NCBI GenBank assembly: GCA_913047625.1
Contig: CAJWUJ010000008.1
Location: 1 to 53,253 of the forward strand
Length of the DNA: 53,253 bases
Origin: an uncultured Dehalococcoidia bacterium
Lineage (GTDB): Bacteria > Chloroflexota > Dehalococcoidia > Lucifugimonadales > CAJWUJ01
Direction: 5' to 3'
A model generated the notes under the pieces. It searched no databases, was not told the origin of the DNA, and saw only the letters and a list, made by a program, of their open reading frames with translations. Positions 34,561 to 43,820 of the stretch are shown here, piece by piece. How positions within the stretch are numbered: position 1 is the stretch's first letter; each line of letters opens with the position of its first letter. The position numbers were made by a program, and so were the translations under genes.

Positions 34561-36351
34561 TCAGATATTGTCAAGACCAACATCACATAGCTGCCTGTAT
34601 AGATTTGATTTCAACATCAGTTGATCATGTGTGCCTTCCGCTACTATTTTCCCTTGGTCTACCACTAGAATCCTGTGAGCGTGTCGTACGGTTGATAAGC
34701 GATGGGCTATTATGATGGATGTTCTGGATTTTAGTAAAATACCCAGAGCTTGCTGGATAAGAATTTCTGTTGGTGTATCAACATACGATGTTGCCTCATC
34801 TAGCACGAGTATTTTCGGGTTCTTCACTACAGCTCGTGTAAAACTTAACAACTGTCTGTATCCTGCACTAAGCTCTGTACCTCTTTCTCCGACTGCGGAC
34901 AAATATCCATTGGGTAATTGTTCGATGAACTGATCTGCTCCTAGTAGTTTGGTGATTTCTTTAATTCTTTTTAAAGAAATATCCGGGGTGTTGTATCTAA
35001 TATTATCCAGAATAGTTCCGGAAAAGATATGAGGGTCTTGGGGAACTAGTCCAATATTAGCAGTGTATGAAGATCGAGATAGTTCTTTCACATTATATTG
35101 ATCTACGAAAATGCCTCCATTAGTCACATCGTAAAACCGGAGGAGTAGTTTGATAATAGTAGTTTTACCTGCTCCAGTAGGGCCGACCAAGGCAATATTT
35201 TCCCCAGGATTTATCACAAAGTTAATATTATTCAGTACCGGAATGTTTTCTTTATATTCAAAAGAGACATTCTTGTACTCAATAGTACCAATTAATTGCT
35301 TTATAACCACAGGGCTTGGACGATCAGCCACTGCTGGCTTTTGGTCTAGGAGACTAAATACACGACTTCCTGATGCCATAGCTCTTTGTAACTGTGTGTA
35401 ATGCATTGTAAGGTTTCGAATCGGATCGAAAAAACGTTGAATGTATAATACAAAAGCTATAAGGATTCCAGTTGTTAAATCTCCCCCAGCAATCATTTGA
35501 GCCCCAAATACTACTACTAGGCTTAATCCAACTGCTGTTAACATTTCTACAATTGGCAGAAGTACGTTTGAAATTTTGGAAGTTCGTAGAGTAGAGCTAA
35601 GATAATCGTTATTGGTTTGGCTAAAATGCTCGATGTTAGCTTTTTGTCTATTTACGCTTTGTATTAATCGTATGCCTGATATGTTTTCCTGTAGTTCAGA
35701 GTTCAATGTGGCGAGCTTATAGCGTACCGCTAGAAATTCAGGACGAGCGTACTTTTGCCAAACATAAACAGCTATAAAGAGGAAAGGTATTATCGTTACT
35801 GTAGTCAGAGCCAGTTGAGTGTGCATTAAAATCATTGCGACTGTTATACCAACCAAACTCAAGAGATCTGCAAAACTTAAAATCAAAATAGATAAGAATT
35901 CTTGTAGTTGCTGTATGTCGTTTTGGATGCGGGACATAATTTTACCTGTAGGGTTAGTGTCAAAGAATGAAAGTGACAAACTTTGAATGTGCGAAAAGGT
36001 TTTAAGTCTAAGCTTGTATAAGACTTTTTGGGTGATAATAGCCAGCGAGCGCAGATGAAGATAGTGAAATAGGTACTGAGTTGATGTAACGGAAAAAAAT
36101 ACAATGATCGGGAATGCTACGTTTCCTGAGTTTGCGGAACCAATATGGTCGTCAATTGCGGATTGAATTATCCAAGGGATTCCGACTACTGTCCCAGAGT
36201 AAATAATTAATGACAATAAAGTAGTGGCTAGTAGCTTCTTGTACGGGAGAGCGAAAGCTAAGAGGCGCCAGACCACCGAGTGATCGTATCCAGCACTTAA
36301 TTCAGAGTCGTCTAATCCTACGTGGAAATGGCCAATTCCTGAAACATGCAT
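34561..36351 (-). CDS. ABC exporter half-transporter with degenerate signature motif
   Basis: A 596-residue half-transporter: an N-terminal six-helix membrane domain and an ATPase domain from about residue 355. Walker A is VGPTGAGKTT, Walker B ends in the catalytic Glu519 (LVLDEATS), and the switch His is H550. The signature is LSAGY (residues 494-498) instead of LSGGQ. Its start overlaps the stop of the upstream ABC gene (TAATG), so the two are made together as a heterodimer. Multidrug or lipid export is typical for such pairs; the substrate is unknown. Confidence 0.92.
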   Translation of the reverse strand: MHVSGIGHFHVGLDDSELSAGYDHSVVWRLLAFALPYKKLLATTLLSLIIYSGTVVGIPWIIQSAIDDHIGSANSGNVAFPIIVFFSVTSTQYLFHYLHLRSLAIITQKVLYKLRLKTFSHIQSLSLSFFDTNPTGKIMSRIQNDIQQLQEFLSILILSFADLLSLVGITVAMILMHTQLALTTVTIIPFLFIAVYVWQKYARPEFLAVRYKLATLNSELQENISGIRLIQSVNRQKANIEHFSQTNNDYLSSTLRTSKISNVLLPIVEMLTAVGLSLVVVFGAQMIAGGDLTTGILIAFVLYIQRFFDPIRNLTMHYTQLQRAMASGSRVFSLLDQKPAVADRPSPVVIKQLIGTIEYKNVSFEYKENIPVLNNINFVINPGENIALVGPTGAGKTTIIKLLLRFYDVTNGGIFVDQYNVKELSRSSYTANIGLVPQDPHIFSGTILDNIRYNTPDISLKRIKEITKLLGADQFIEQLPNGYLSAVGERGTELSAGYRQLLSFTRAVVKNPKILVLDEATSYVDTPTEILIQQALGILLKSRTSIIIAHRLSTVRHAHRILVVDQGKIVAEGTHDQLMLKSNLYRQLCDVGLDNI

Positions 36352-38129
36352 TAGAGTAAGCCCTCATCGTGACTTTGTTCTGTTAACTGCTCAGATGATT
36401 TATGCGAATCAGTATTTTGGTAGGCATATAACTGTTTGTAATAGTTGTCTGAAACCATCAATTCTGAATGTGTTCCAACGCTCTGTATGGTCCCGTTTTG
36501 CAGAATGATAATTAGATCAGCAAACTTCGTGGAAGAAAATCGATGAGTGGCGATGATGGTCGTTTTGCCGGTAAGTCTCGCAAATAAGTTTGTGAGAAGC
36601 TTGCTTTCTGTGAGAACATCAATGTTTGATGTGGCATCGTCTAAAAGAATAATCTTTGGATCAGATAGAAGACATCTGGCTATTGCAAGTCTTTGTTTTT
36701 GCCCCCCAGATAGAGTGATGCCTCTCTCTCCTACTAAAGTTTCATATTGTTGGGGCAAGGTCATTACAAATTGATGTAGTTGGGATATTTCTGAAACTGA
36801 TACAACCTCAGCCATAGTGGCATCTTCTTTACCGTATCTAATGTTGTCCAATATGGTGGTCGAGAATAAAAAGGGATCTTGAAATACGATCCCTACATCA
36901 TATCTGAGTGCTATCGGGTCTGTCGAAGCTATTTCGGTTTCATCGATAGTGATCATTCCGGATTGTGGATTGTAGAATTTCAAGAGCAGCTGTAGAAGTG
37001 TGCTTTTCCCTGATCCAGGTTCTCCTGTGATTACTACTGTAGTACCAGCTGGAATTTTCAAATTAAGGTTCTTGAGAATAGCGATGTTGTCACTGTAAGA
37101 AAAATGGACTTTTCCGAGTTCAATTTCTCCGCGAAGATGCTGATTATTAGAAACCTTTGGTGTATCAAAATCATAGGAATCAGCATCAATCACTTTAAAA
37201 AAGCGGTCACCTGCTGCTATTCCTCGGGAGAGTGAGCTAATGATCCAACCTGCCATTCTGACAGACGGAGCTAAAAGGCCTAGATAGAAGATGAACTGGG
37301 CGAGTTGACCAGGTGAAATAGTTTGATCGATATTAATTAACCGAATTCCCAAGAACAAAACTATGCCTGTTATAGATGAGAATATGAAAGTAAAAAAAGC
37401 TCCGTTGCTAGAGTGTACTAAACTTGCCTTTAAACTATGTTGGTAGACTGCGGCAGTAGTTGATTCAAACTTTGCGTGCTCATAAGTTTCAGCATTAAAT
37501 GATTTAGTAGCTTGGATACCTGTAATGCTTTCTTGAAGTACGGTTGTCATTCCCCCTAATGCTTCTTGAGCTTTCAGCCAACATATTCTTAATTGTTTAG
37601 CTATTGTGGTGCCTCTCCAAAGGATAAACGGAATAAAGCTCAAGCTTACTGATGCTAGTTCCCAGCTTATAGCAAATAATATTACTGTTATCCCTAGTAT
37701 CATTGTTATCAACGAAACTCCTCGAAGTATCCCATCACTTACGACCCATCGAATTGCTTCGATGTCAGCGGTCGCTCTGGACATCAAGTCGCCTGTATGC
37801 TGTTGATCATGAAAGGAAAAACTTAGACCCTGATATTTCTGAAAGAGACTGTTCCGTAAATCTTGTGAAATGAGTTGCGAAGTTGACTCTGATAAATAAT
37901 GCTGGCCATACGTGAATAATCCTCTAATCAGGCTAGATGACAATATTAGAAAAGCAAGTACTATGAATTGCATATGCTCTCTATTTTCAAGGGCGCTGTC
38001 TATGGCTAAACCAAGAATCCAGGGAATCAGATAGGTCAACCCAGTCACAATGAGAAGGCAGCAGTATGCTGAAATTAGTCGATATCGATAAGGCTTAGCA
38101 TATTTAAATAGACGGAGGAGGATAGCCAT
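36351..38129 (-). CDS. ABC exporter half-transporter with Walker B Glu-to-Asp
   Basis: A 592-residue half-transporter with a membrane domain of six helices and a C-terminal ATPase. Walker A GEPGSGKS is at residues 369-376, the signature LSGGQ at 473-477, and Walker B ends LLDDATS with Asp498 in place of the catalytic Glu. The neighbour has the opposite defect. One ATP site of the heterodimer is therefore canonical and one degenerate, the known pattern of BmrCD and TM287/288. It opens the two-gene operon. Confidence 0.92.
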   Translation of the reverse strand: MAILLRLFKYAKPYRYRLISAYCCLLIVTGLTYLIPWILGLAIDSALENREHMQFIVLAFLILSSSLIRGLFTYGQHYLSESTSQLISQDLRNSLFQKYQGLSFSFHDQQHTGDLMSRATADIEAIRWVVSDGILRGVSLITMILGITVILFAISWELASVSLSFIPFILWRGTTIAKQLRICWLKAQEALGGMTTVLQESITGIQATKSFNAETYEHAKFESTTAAVYQHSLKASLVHSSNGAFFTFIFSSITGIVLFLGIRLINIDQTISPGQLAQFIFYLGLLAPSVRMAGWIISSLSRGIAAGDRFFKVIDADSYDFDTPKVSNNQHLRGEIELGKVHFSYSDNIAILKNLNLKIPAGTTVVITGEPGSGKSTLLQLLLKFYNPQSGMITIDETEIASTDPIALRYDVGIVFQDPFLFSTTILDNIRYGKEDATMAEVVSVSEISQLHQFVMTLPQQYETLVGERGITLSGGQKQRLAIARCLLSDPKIILLDDATSNIDVLTESKLLTNLFARLTGKTTIIATHRFSSTKFADLIIILQNGTIQSVGTHSELMVSDNYYKQLYAYQNTDSHKSSEQLTEQSHDEGLL

Positions 38130-38273
38130 GCTAAATATAATAGTAGTTGCTGACTAGTATGTATAGTCGACGTTATCAGTGCGGAATCTTATTGATGGTA
38201 TGTATTATTTATGTATTTGAGAATGTCGCACTATGATAAACTCCTTCCTGTCTGGAGCTGAACTGGGCACTAG

Positions 38274-38996
38274 ATGAAAACAACACATAGCAAACCTTTC
38301 CTTATACGTAAGATGAGAAGGCGGGATCTTAATCAGGTTGCATTGATGCAAAGTGAGATGATACCGGGATCGGCGTTTGATAAAGTCTTATTGTCAGTAA
38401 CTAATGAACTTACCAATAATAGCTACTTGTATTTAGTGATTTGTAAAGGCACTGCTTACAAGAATGAGCTTCATGGCACTGAAACGTACAGTCGACTGAA
38501 AATGTTTCCCAAGTTATTCAACGCATGTCTTGGTTTCGGCTTTATTCAGAAATCCATGCGGAACATTTTACGACTTTTTGGTAAAAAGCATGTATCCAAT
38601 GAGATTTTGGGTTTTGTTGGACTATGGTTTGGATATAATGAGGTGCATATTAATAGCATTTATGTTAAGGATTCAATTCGGAGAACAGGACTAGGCGAAC
38701 TTCTGCAGATTGCAGCTATGAATGTTGCAATTAATTCTGGCTCAGATAGGCTGACCTTGGAAGTAAGAGCCTCAAATATATCCGCTCAATCATTGTATCG
38801 GAAATATGGATTGATTCAGGAAGGATTAAGACATAAATATTATCGTGATAATAACGAAGATGCGTTAATAATGACCAATTCAGACATTCAAACCAGCGAA
38901 TATGAAAACTCTTTTAAGGCTTGTATAAAACGGTATGAACTTCGATGGGAAGCTAGCCTTATAGGAAACCGAGTCAGCTCACTGTTGGATATTTAA
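38274..38996 (+). CDS. GNAT-family N-acetyltransferase, RimI-like
   Basis: A 240-residue protein. The acetyl-CoA pyrophosphate loop is RRTGLGELLQIAAM (about residues 140-153), followed by LEVRASNISAQSLYRKYGL and KYYRDNNEDALIM, as in RimI-type ribosomal protein N-acetyltransferases. It is about 80 residues longer than RimI, with a poorly conserved insert around residues 45-110 and a C-terminal tail after residue 205. The substrate is not certain. Confidence 0.82.
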   Translation: MKTTHSKPFLIRKMRRRDLNQVALMQSEMIPGSAFDKVLLSVTNELTNNSYLYLVICKGTAYKNELHGTETYSRLKMFPKLFNACLGFGFIQKSMRNILRLFGKKHVSNEILGFVGLWFGYNEVHINSIYVKDSIRRTGLGELLQIAAMNVAINSGSDRLTLEVRASNISAQSLYRKYGLIQEGLRHKYYRDNNEDALIMTNSDIQTSEYENSFKACIKRYELRWEASLIGNRVSSLLDI

Positions 38997-39033
38997 ATAC
39001 AGTTAGTAGAGAACATAGAATTTAGGAGGGAAT

Positions 39034-40266
39034 ATGGATTTTCGACTTGATGATACGCTAGAGGCAATGAAACTAAATGTTCGTAATATTGTTAAGAATG
39101 AATGCTTACCCCTAGAAAAACAATATTTATCAACTCCACCAGAAACTTATTCGTACGGAGGCCATGAACTTCCTGGGGGATTGGCTGAGGAGCGACTGTC
39201 GTTTGGTAATTTACCACTAGACCAATGGAAAAGATTAGAGAAAATTTCCAAGGAGGCAGGGATTTTCACAATGCACGTGCCTGAAGAATATGGTGGTGGT
39301 GGAACAGGAGCCCTAGGTCATATTGTAGTGGATGAAGAAGTAAGGAGAAGTATTGTGGGTCTTCCTATTGCAGAGGTGCCAGTCATGATGTATGGAAGTA
39401 GTACTCAGGAACAGGTGGATCGATATATTTTGCCTTGTGTAAGAGGAGAAAAGGGGTATGCTTTTGCCCAGACAGAGCCACAAGCAGGATCTGATCCTGG
39501 TGGAATGATGCAAACTAGGGCAATCTCTGACGGCAGTGATTGGATATTAGACGGGACTAAAATGTTTTGTACCGGTGGAGGGACTGCTGATTTTCTTTTG
39601 GTTCAAGCAGTTACTGATACCAATAAGCGTCAGCATGGTGGAGTTACCATGTTTATTGTTGATAAGAATATGTCAGGTTTGTCTTTTGCTCCTATTCAAA
39701 CATGGATTTACCCTGGAAAAGCTCATCAGTATTTCGTTTACTTAGATGGAGTTAGAATTCCGAAAGAAAACATATTGGGGGATATTGGGCAAGGATTTCT
39801 TCTGGGGCAAAAATGGCTGGTTCATCAAGATAGGTTATTGAGAGGCTCTATGGCTCTTGGAATTATGACTAGGGCATTGGAAATGGCGGTCGATTGGGCA
39901 AAAACCCGAATAACCTTTGGGAAGCCAATTGCTGAGCGGCAAGCAATTCAGTGGATGTTAACAGATGTGTATGTGGATATTATGGCCCTGAGGGATATGA
40001 CAAGGCATACTGCTTGGCGAGCAGATCGAGGTGAAGATGTCAGGGTTGAATGTAGTATGATCAAGTACTGCGCTGGGGAATGGGGATGGCGTTCTATCGA
40101 TAAAATTATGCAAATCTTTGGTGGTTTGGGAGAAACGATGGATATGCCGATACCGCATTGGTATCATTCCTTACGACATGCCCGTGTAGGCGGCGGCACT
40201 TCAGAAATCCATAAGTTTGTAATGGCGAGAGGACTACTCCAAGGTCGAATAGCATGGGAAGGATGA
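39034..40266 (+). CDS. Acyl-CoA dehydrogenase with atypical active-site residue
   Basis: A 410-residue acyl-CoA dehydrogenase-family protein. Typical segments are AFAQTEPQAGSDPGG, FGKPIAERQAIQWMLTDV and IFGGLGETMDMPI. The position of the usual catalytic Glu (YEGT) reads RVGGGTSEI, so Gly replaces it. In isovaleryl-CoA-type enzymes that site is also Gly/Ala and the base is on another helix, where this protein has Asp in HQDRLLRG. A strong Shine-Dalgarno (AGGAGGG) precedes the ATG. It heads a run with a MaoC-type hydratase and an HMG-CoA-lyase-like enzyme, so a dicarboxylyl or branched acyl-CoA substrate is possible. Confidence 0.9.
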   Translation: MDFRLDDTLEAMKLNVRNIVKNECLPLEKQYLSTPPETYSYGGHELPGGLAEERLSFGNLPLDQWKRLEKISKEAGIFTMHVPEEYGGGGTGALGHIVVDEEVRRSIVGLPIAEVPVMMYGSSTQEQVDRYILPCVRGEKGYAFAQTEPQAGSDPGGMMQTRAISDGSDWILDGTKMFCTGGGTADFLLVQAVTDTNKRQHGGVTMFIVDKNMSGLSFAPIQTWIYPGKAHQYFVYLDGVRIPKENILGDIGQGFLLGQKWLVHQDRLLRGSMALGIMTRALEMAVDWAKTRITFGKPIAERQAIQWMLTDVYVDIMALRDMTRHTAWRADRGEDVRVECSMIKYCAGEWGWRSIDKIMQIFGGLGETMDMPIPHWYHSLRHARVGGGTSEIHKFVMARGLLQGRIAWEG

Positions 40267-40775
40267 TTTCTGGGGGTGTGAATTTGAAAGATTGTAATCC
40301 CTTGTATTTCGAAAATGTCGTGCTTGGACAAGAACTTCCCGTGGTTCATAAGGGTCCTCTAACAACCGCTCACATAATGAGATGGAGTTCGGCTGTGGAA
40401 AACTGGCATAGGATCCATTATGATGCTCCGTTTGCTCAAAACAATGATGGATTGCCAGATGTTATTTTAAGTGGGAGCGCTAAACAGCAGTTCTTGATTG
40501 AGATGCTCAATTTGTGGGTCGGTGAGACAGGTTGGGTTTGGAAGTTTCAACTGGAACACCGGTCACTAACTCTTCCTGGAGACATATTGTCAACTTGGGG
40601 CATAGCTAAATCAAAGGTGGCGTATTCTAAAGTAGGGATTGTGCTTTGTGAAATTGGCATAAAGGATCAGAACCAACAGGAAGTATGTTTAGGAGGAGCT
40701 ACAGTTGTTCTCCCTTTTAAGAATGGCATGCAAGTTCCCTACCCCTTTGATCCCGGTGCATTAGGGTTACAGTAA
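40263..40775 (+). CDS. MaoC-like acyl dehydratase/hydratase
   Basis: A 170-residue hot-dog-fold protein. The YFENVVLGQELP start and NWHRIHYDAPFAQNNDGLPD segment carry the His and Asp of the (R)-hydratase active site as in MaoC/FAS1-like dehydratases. Its ATG at 40263 overlaps the stop of the dehydrogenase gene (ATGA); an earlier ATG at 40254 and a TTG at 40284 with GGGGG upstream are alternatives. Coupling to the dehydrogenase suggests it hydrates the enoyl-CoA product. Confidence 0.85.
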   Translation: MISGGVNLKDCNPLYFENVVLGQELPVVHKGPLTTAHIMRWSSAVENWHRIHYDAPFAQNNDGLPDVILSGSAKQQFLIEMLNLWVGETGWVWKFQLEHRSLTLPGDILSTWGIAKSKVAYSKVGIVLCEIGIKDQNQQEVCLGGATVVLPFKNGMQVPYPFDPGALGLQ

Positions 40776-40825
40776 GGATAGCTAGGTCGTGGTTGAAGAA
40801 TCTTATATTTGGAAAGGTGAAAAGC

Positions 40826-42004
40826 ATGAAATCTAAATGGCCAAAGATTATTTATAAAGAGGAAGGTATGCGGGAAGGGATGCAAATAGAGTCTGCGAAT
40901 ATTCCTGTGGATTCAAAAATAGAATTACTTGACTCACTCTCTGAAACAGGTTTGAAGTGGATTGTGGTAGGCTCCTTTGTGAGCCCGAGATATACTCCTC
41001 AGATGGCATGTATTGATGAAATTGTAAAAAACTTTCATCCAAAGCCTGGAGTAAAATACACTGCACTTGCATTAAATGAGAAAGGTGTTGAGCGGGCATT
41101 GGAATATGTTCCTCCCTTGACACTTGATATAGATATGTTTCCGAGGCTTCAATGCCATATGTGTGATGTATTTACCCGTCGTAATGCTAATAGATCTCAA
41201 TTTCAGGAAATCGAGACTTGGGCTAGCGTGATTGAATCAGCAGTAACGAATAATGTTACGGAAGTTGGGATTGGCTTACACGCAGCTTGGGGCTCGAACT
41301 TTTTGGGTGAATTTCCGGTTGATTGGACTATGGCAGTTCTGGAGCGTCAGCATACTCTGTGGGAAAAGGCTGAAAGATCGGTTGTTAGTGTCGCGTTGGG
41401 TGATCCAATGAGTTGGTGCATGCCTCACAAAGTTGAAGAAACTCTAATTCAAATTAAAACACGTTGGCCTGATATATCTCATTTTAGATTGCATTTCCAT
41501 AACGCTAGAAATATGGCTTTGGCTTCTATTTACGCAGCTTTAACTGTGTTAGCTCCTGAGGATACGTTGGAATTGGATGGAACAATTGGAGGATTTGGGG
41601 GATGTCCTTATTGTGGCAATGGTCAAATGACTGGACAGGCTCCTACGGAAGACTTGTTGCACATGTTGGAAGATATGGGAATAGATACTGGTGTCGATAT
41701 TGACCGGTTAATAGAGAGTGTGTGGTTGTGTGAGAAAATTGTTGGCCACGAACTTTATGGCCATGTTTCGAAAGCAGGCCCTCGACCTAAGTCTTTTTCC
41801 CAGTTGTATGACATTAACATGCCATTTATTGAAACACGTCACCATGCCTCACACTTTAAATTTGGACAAGAGGTGTACAACGATTCGATTTACCCCTGGA
41901 AAGCTGCAATTGAAAGTGCTTATTATGATAGACTCAAGACTGGTCTTCCTGTCTACGAAGTAGATGGTGACTGGCCTTGGAAACAAGCAGGGTTGTTGGG
42001 CTAG
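40826..42004 (+). CDS. HMG-CoA-lyase-like DRE-TIM carbon-carbon lyase
   Basis: A 392-residue member of the HMG-CoA lyase / DRE-TIM metallolyase group. The metal and catalytic motif near the N-terminus reads MREGMQ (Arg16-Glu17) rather than RDGLQ. The HFHNARNMALASIYAAL segment gives the two metal His, and the GGCPY motif with catalytic Cys260 is intact. It is about 90 residues longer than HMG-CoA lyase, mainly at the C-terminal end (residues 300-392). The start ATG 40826 has AAAGGTG upstream; an in-frame TTG at 40793 is less likely. Cleavage of a 3-hydroxy-3-alkyl dicarboxylyl-CoA is inferred. Confidence 0.85.
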   Translation: MKSKWPKIIYKEEGMREGMQIESANIPVDSKIELLDSLSETGLKWIVVGSFVSPRYTPQMACIDEIVKNFHPKPGVKYTALALNEKGVERALEYVPPLTLDIDMFPRLQCHMCDVFTRRNANRSQFQEIETWASVIESAVTNNVTEVGIGLHAAWGSNFLGEFPVDWTMAVLERQHTLWEKAERSVVSVALGDPMSWCMPHKVEETLIQIKTRWPDISHFRLHFHNARNMALASIYAALTVLAPEDTLELDGTIGGFGGCPYCGNGQMTGQAPTEDLLHMLEDMGIDTGVDIDRLIESVWLCEKIVGHELYGHVSKAGPRPKSFSQLYDINMPFIETRHHASHFKFGQEVYNDSIYPWKAAIESAYYDRLKTGLPVYEVDGDWPWKQAGLLG

Positions 42005-42053
42005 TATCAGGAAGATGTGGTTTTATAAATTAAATTAGGATGGTATCTGAACT

Positions 42054-43784
42054 ATGGGATATATAAAAATGACCGGTGGAGAGGCATTGGTTAGGACACT
42101 TCAAGCTGAAGGGGTTAGGTATGTCTTTGGTAATCCTGGCACTACTGAAATCCCACTGATGGATGCCTTAGAGAACGTAGAGGATATTCAATACGTTACT
42201 GCATTATTCGAAGGAGTTGCTGTTGGTATGGCAGACGCGTATGCGAGATCCACTGGTAAGCCTTCGTTTGTGAACTTACACATATCTGTGGGTATCGCGA
42301 ATGGATTATCACTGATTTACAATGCCTGGAGAGGTGGGACTCCCATGGTCATTACAGCAGGTCAAGCAGATACAAAGATTCATTTACACAATCCCACTCT
42401 GTATTCCAATATGGTGAATGTTATGCGTGAGTATACCAAATGGGCTGGAGAAGTTACCCACCCTGGGGATGTAGCTCCAATAATGAGAAGAGCGTTTAAT
42501 ATTGCGGCAACTCCGCCCACAGGCCCTGTGTTTGTGTCATTACCGTGGAATGCGTTGGTGGGGGAAGATCATATTGCAGTCAATTCTCCACTTGAGGTTT
42601 CAAGGGGTAGGCCGGATTCAGATTTAGTAGGCCAGGCAGCTACGATACTGAAGAACAGTAGTAAACCAATTATTCTTATTGGTGATCGAGTGGCCCAGTC
42701 AATCGGTGCACCTGATGCAATTGCTAAATTTGCTTCTTTACTGGGTGCTCCTGTGTACGCTTTAAGTTATTCAGAGGTGAATATCCCGAGCTCTCATCCT
42801 CTTTATATGGGAAGTGTTTATACAAGTTGGCTATCCCCCCGTTACAAAGCATTGATCGATAACGCGGATGTTGCAATTGCAATCGGCGCTGATTTAGTGA
42901 CACAGATGATGCCAACACCTCCAGTGTTTTCTGAAAGTACTACTCTAGTTCATGTCGATGCACATGCATCAGAAATTGGGAAAACTTATACACCTAAGGT
43001 AGGTATTTCAGGGGATATCAAAGTTGCAGTGGATGAGTTAACTCATCGACTGCAGGGTATATTGCAGGATCAAGACAGGGATGTGATTCGTAAGCGATCT
43101 GAGGCAATTAATGCGAAAAAGTTGGACAGCAAAAGTAATCTGGCTACAAAGGTTTCCTCCAGTCAATCAAAACGCCCTATGAGTCCAGATGTGATGATGT
43201 CCGCTTTGGCCAAGGCTTTACCTAATAATGCAATCGTGTGTAATGACGCAATCTCTAATTCAGGGGCATTATTGACTGCTATCGAAACAGATAATCCAGG
43301 GGACTTATTTTCTACTCGGGGAGGTAGTTTGGGATGGGGCATGCCAGGGGCCTTAGGACTGAAATTGGCATCTCCTGACAGACCTGTGGTAGCAGTGGTT
43401 GGAGATGGTAGTGCCATGTATACCATCCAGTCTCTATGGACTTCGGTAGTTTTTGAAATACCTGTCGTGTACATCATTTGCAACAACAAAAGTTATCGAA
43501 TACTGAAACAAGCGATGGAAAGATATTTGGCACATTCTGAGAAAAAGAGTCAATATATTGGTTTGGATTTTGATAAGAAACCTCTAGATTTTGTCAAAAT
43601 GGCGCAAGCTTTTGATATGAAAGGGGTTCGAGTGGAATCTCCTGACGAATTGATAGCTGCTGTAAAAACGGCATTAGCATCTAAACAGACCGAAATAATT
43701 GATGTGGTCTTAGATGGCGCTATTGATAGTCAGGCCCTGAGGAGTGATTGGAGATCGTGGGAGGATTACGACTTACTTCAGTAA
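42054..43784 (+). CDS. Thiamine diphosphate enzyme, benzoylformate decarboxylase-like
   Basis: A 576-residue ThDP enzyme of the acetolactate synthase/decarboxylase group. The cofactor-activating Glu53 is in TALFEGVAVGMADAYA. NPGTTEIPLMDAL matches the Ser26 region of benzoylformate decarboxylase (Thr30 here), and His76 in VNLHISVGIANG matches its His70. The ThDP-binding GDG...NN motif is GDGSAMYTIQSLWTSV then ICNNKSYRIL. It probably decarboxylates or carboligates a 2-oxoacid. It follows the lyase gene by 49 bases on the same strand. Confidence 0.87.
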   Translation: MGYIKMTGGEALVRTLQAEGVRYVFGNPGTTEIPLMDALENVEDIQYVTALFEGVAVGMADAYARSTGKPSFVNLHISVGIANGLSLIYNAWRGGTPMVITAGQADTKIHLHNPTLYSNMVNVMREYTKWAGEVTHPGDVAPIMRRAFNIAATPPTGPVFVSLPWNALVGEDHIAVNSPLEVSRGRPDSDLVGQAATILKNSSKPIILIGDRVAQSIGAPDAIAKFASLLGAPVYALSYSEVNIPSSHPLYMGSVYTSWLSPRYKALIDNADVAIAIGADLVTQMMPTPPVFSESTTLVHVDAHASEIGKTYTPKVGISGDIKVAVDELTHRLQGILQDQDRDVIRKRSEAINAKKLDSKSNLATKVSSSQSKRPMSPDVMMSALAKALPNNAIVCNDAISNSGALLTAIETDNPGDLFSTRGGSLGWGMPGALGLKLASPDRPVVAVVGDGSAMYTIQSLWTSVVFEIPVVYIICNNKSYRILKQAMERYLAHSEKKSQYIGLDFDKKPLDFVKMAQAFDMKGVRVESPDELIAAVKTALASKQTEIIDVVLDGAIDSQALRSDWRSWEDYDLLQ

Positions 43785-43820
43785 TAGTTCTTCAGTTCCT
43801 TTTATTCCCACTCAGTAAGA

